Shown: piece after piece, positions 63,228 through 64,000 of the stretch
Layout of the letters: each line of letters opens with the position of its first letter
Position numbering within the stretch: the first letter of the stretch is position 1
Assembly: GCA_947471745.1 (NCBI GenBank)
Contig: CANJKZ010000093.1
Span: 1,907,501-1,971,500 of the forward strand
Length of the DNA stretch: 64,000 nt
Direction of reading: 5' to 3'
DNA from: Closterium sp. Naga37s-1
Lineage: Eukaryota; Streptophyta; Zygnematophyceae; Desmidiales; Closteriaceae
Made by a program: the position numbers and the translations under genes
The notes under the pieces: generated by a model
Seen by the model: only the letters and a program-made list of their open reading frames with translations
Databases searched by the model: none
What the model was told of the DNA's origin: nothing

Positions 63228-64000
63228 TGAACTTGCCACGTCACACCCTGCGCCATCCGACACGTCCACCAACAACCCGGCCCACTTGCCACGTCACACC
63301 CCCCTACCACAAGCCACGTCACCCCCCACCCACCTGACACGCCTCGCTTCGTCATGCGCAGTGGTCACGTGTACCCTTTCAAACCGCCACATCATCCCCA
63401 ACCCTCACCTTCCGCCACGTCACACCCACCTGCATCCGCCACGTCATCCTCAACCCTCACCTTCCGCCACGTCACACCCTCCTGCATCCGCCACGTCCAC
63501 CAACCAGCCCCACGTGCCACGTCACACCCTCCTGCATCCGCCACGTCCACCAACAACCAGCCCCACGTGCCACGTCACACCCTCCCACCCCATGCCACGT
63601 CACCCCCCCACCCACCTGACACGCGTCGCCTCGTCACGTGCCGCTCCCGTGTACCATTCCAAACCGCCACGGCACACACTCACCTCACATCCCGCCACGT
63701 CACACCCTCCTGCATCCGCCACGTCCACCAACAACCAGCCCCACGTGCCACGTCACACCCTCCCACCCCATGCCACGTCACCCCCCACCCACCTGACACG
63801 CGTCGCCTTGTCACGCGCCGCTCCCGTGTACCATTACAAACCGCCACGTCAGCCCCAACCCTCACATTCCGCCACTTCACACCCTCCTCCATCCGCGACG
63901 TCCACTGACAACCAGCCCCACGTGCCACGTCACCCCCCACCCACTTGACACGCGTCGCCTCGTCACGCGCCGCTCCCGTGTACCATTCCAAACCGACACG
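63228..64000. repeat. Repeat array dense in CCACGTCA motifs
   Basis: CCACGTCA/GCCACGTCAC occurs more than 20 times, with CACGTG in several units. A larger unit of roughly 180-220 bp (cassettes around TCCTGCATCCGCCACGTCC, CACCTGACACGCGTCGCC and CGCTCCCGTGTACCATT) is repeated about four times to the window end. It lies upstream of, or within an intron of, the minus-strand gene at 62024. CCACGTCA and CACGTG are ACGT-core elements that plant bZIP/bHLH factors bind; whether that matters here is unknown. Confidence 0.75.

Noticed and set aside
63228..64000. CRISPR-like or operator array
   Set aside because: The segments between motifs are themselves repeated and not unique, so this is a satellite.

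Overview
The window looks like nuclear DNA of a green-lineage eukaryote, most likely a streptophyte alga. Three things suggest this: plant-type initiator-Met tRNA primer sites on LTR elements, plant-style leucine-rich-repeat (LRR) exons of exactly 72 bp, and plant-like Ty1/copia polyproteins. From memory, the proline/serine-rich copia polyprotein seen here resembles ones in Closterium (Zygnematophyceae) assemblies; this was not checked. There are no bacterial genes, rRNA genes or CRISPR arrays, and I found no tRNA gene. Nearly everything is transposable-element sequence, nested, decayed and recombined, with LRR-gene relics and one apparently intact host-gene 3' end.

Layout. 5-655 is an interspersed repeat that recurs inverted at 27358-28012. 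1373-6695 is a 5'-truncated copia element on the minus strand (family COP1, long LTR full of GTCGAC). 7.9-14.06 kb holds minus-strand LRR exon relics, minisatellites and a 394-bp TRIM (10231-10624). 14066-22197 is a tandem array of a 347-bp-LTR element (LTRX), each unit carrying part of a short-LTR copia (COP2). A longer COP2 copy follows to 27310. 28712-29583 is a solo COP1 LTR. 32480-33683 is a copia gag/protease relic. 33684-43015 is a Ty3/gypsy element (GYP1) split by a complete but dead copia (COP3, 35014-41231). 43582-51738 is an inverted old COP1 LTR split by a near-complete COP1 element (43937-51067, TSD TTGCC). 52081 to about 60.8 kb is a minus-strand COP2 element interrupted by two COP1 fragments in inverted orientation. 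60.85-61.66 kb is minisatellite. 62024-63127 has three exons of an unrecognised minus-strand gene, and 63228-64000 is a repeat array dense in CCACGTCA.

The most interesting item is in GYP1. Downstream of its protease and in frame with the start of its reverse transcriptase lies a decayed cytosine-5 DNA methyltransferase domain (about 41740-42690). The order gag - protease - methyltransferase - RT points to a retrotransposon that carried its own DNA-methylating enzyme. This copy is dead: the codon expected to encode the catalytic Cys reads Trp, and there are stops and frameshifts.

How the parts relate. Autonomous copia and gypsy families supplied the enzymes, and TRIM-like and deleted derivatives accumulated beside them. 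Recombination between LTRs and between short direct repeats produced tandem arrays, a protease-less full-length element and chimeric reading frames. Most element ORFs have stops or frameshifts, so they are annotated as pseudogenes.
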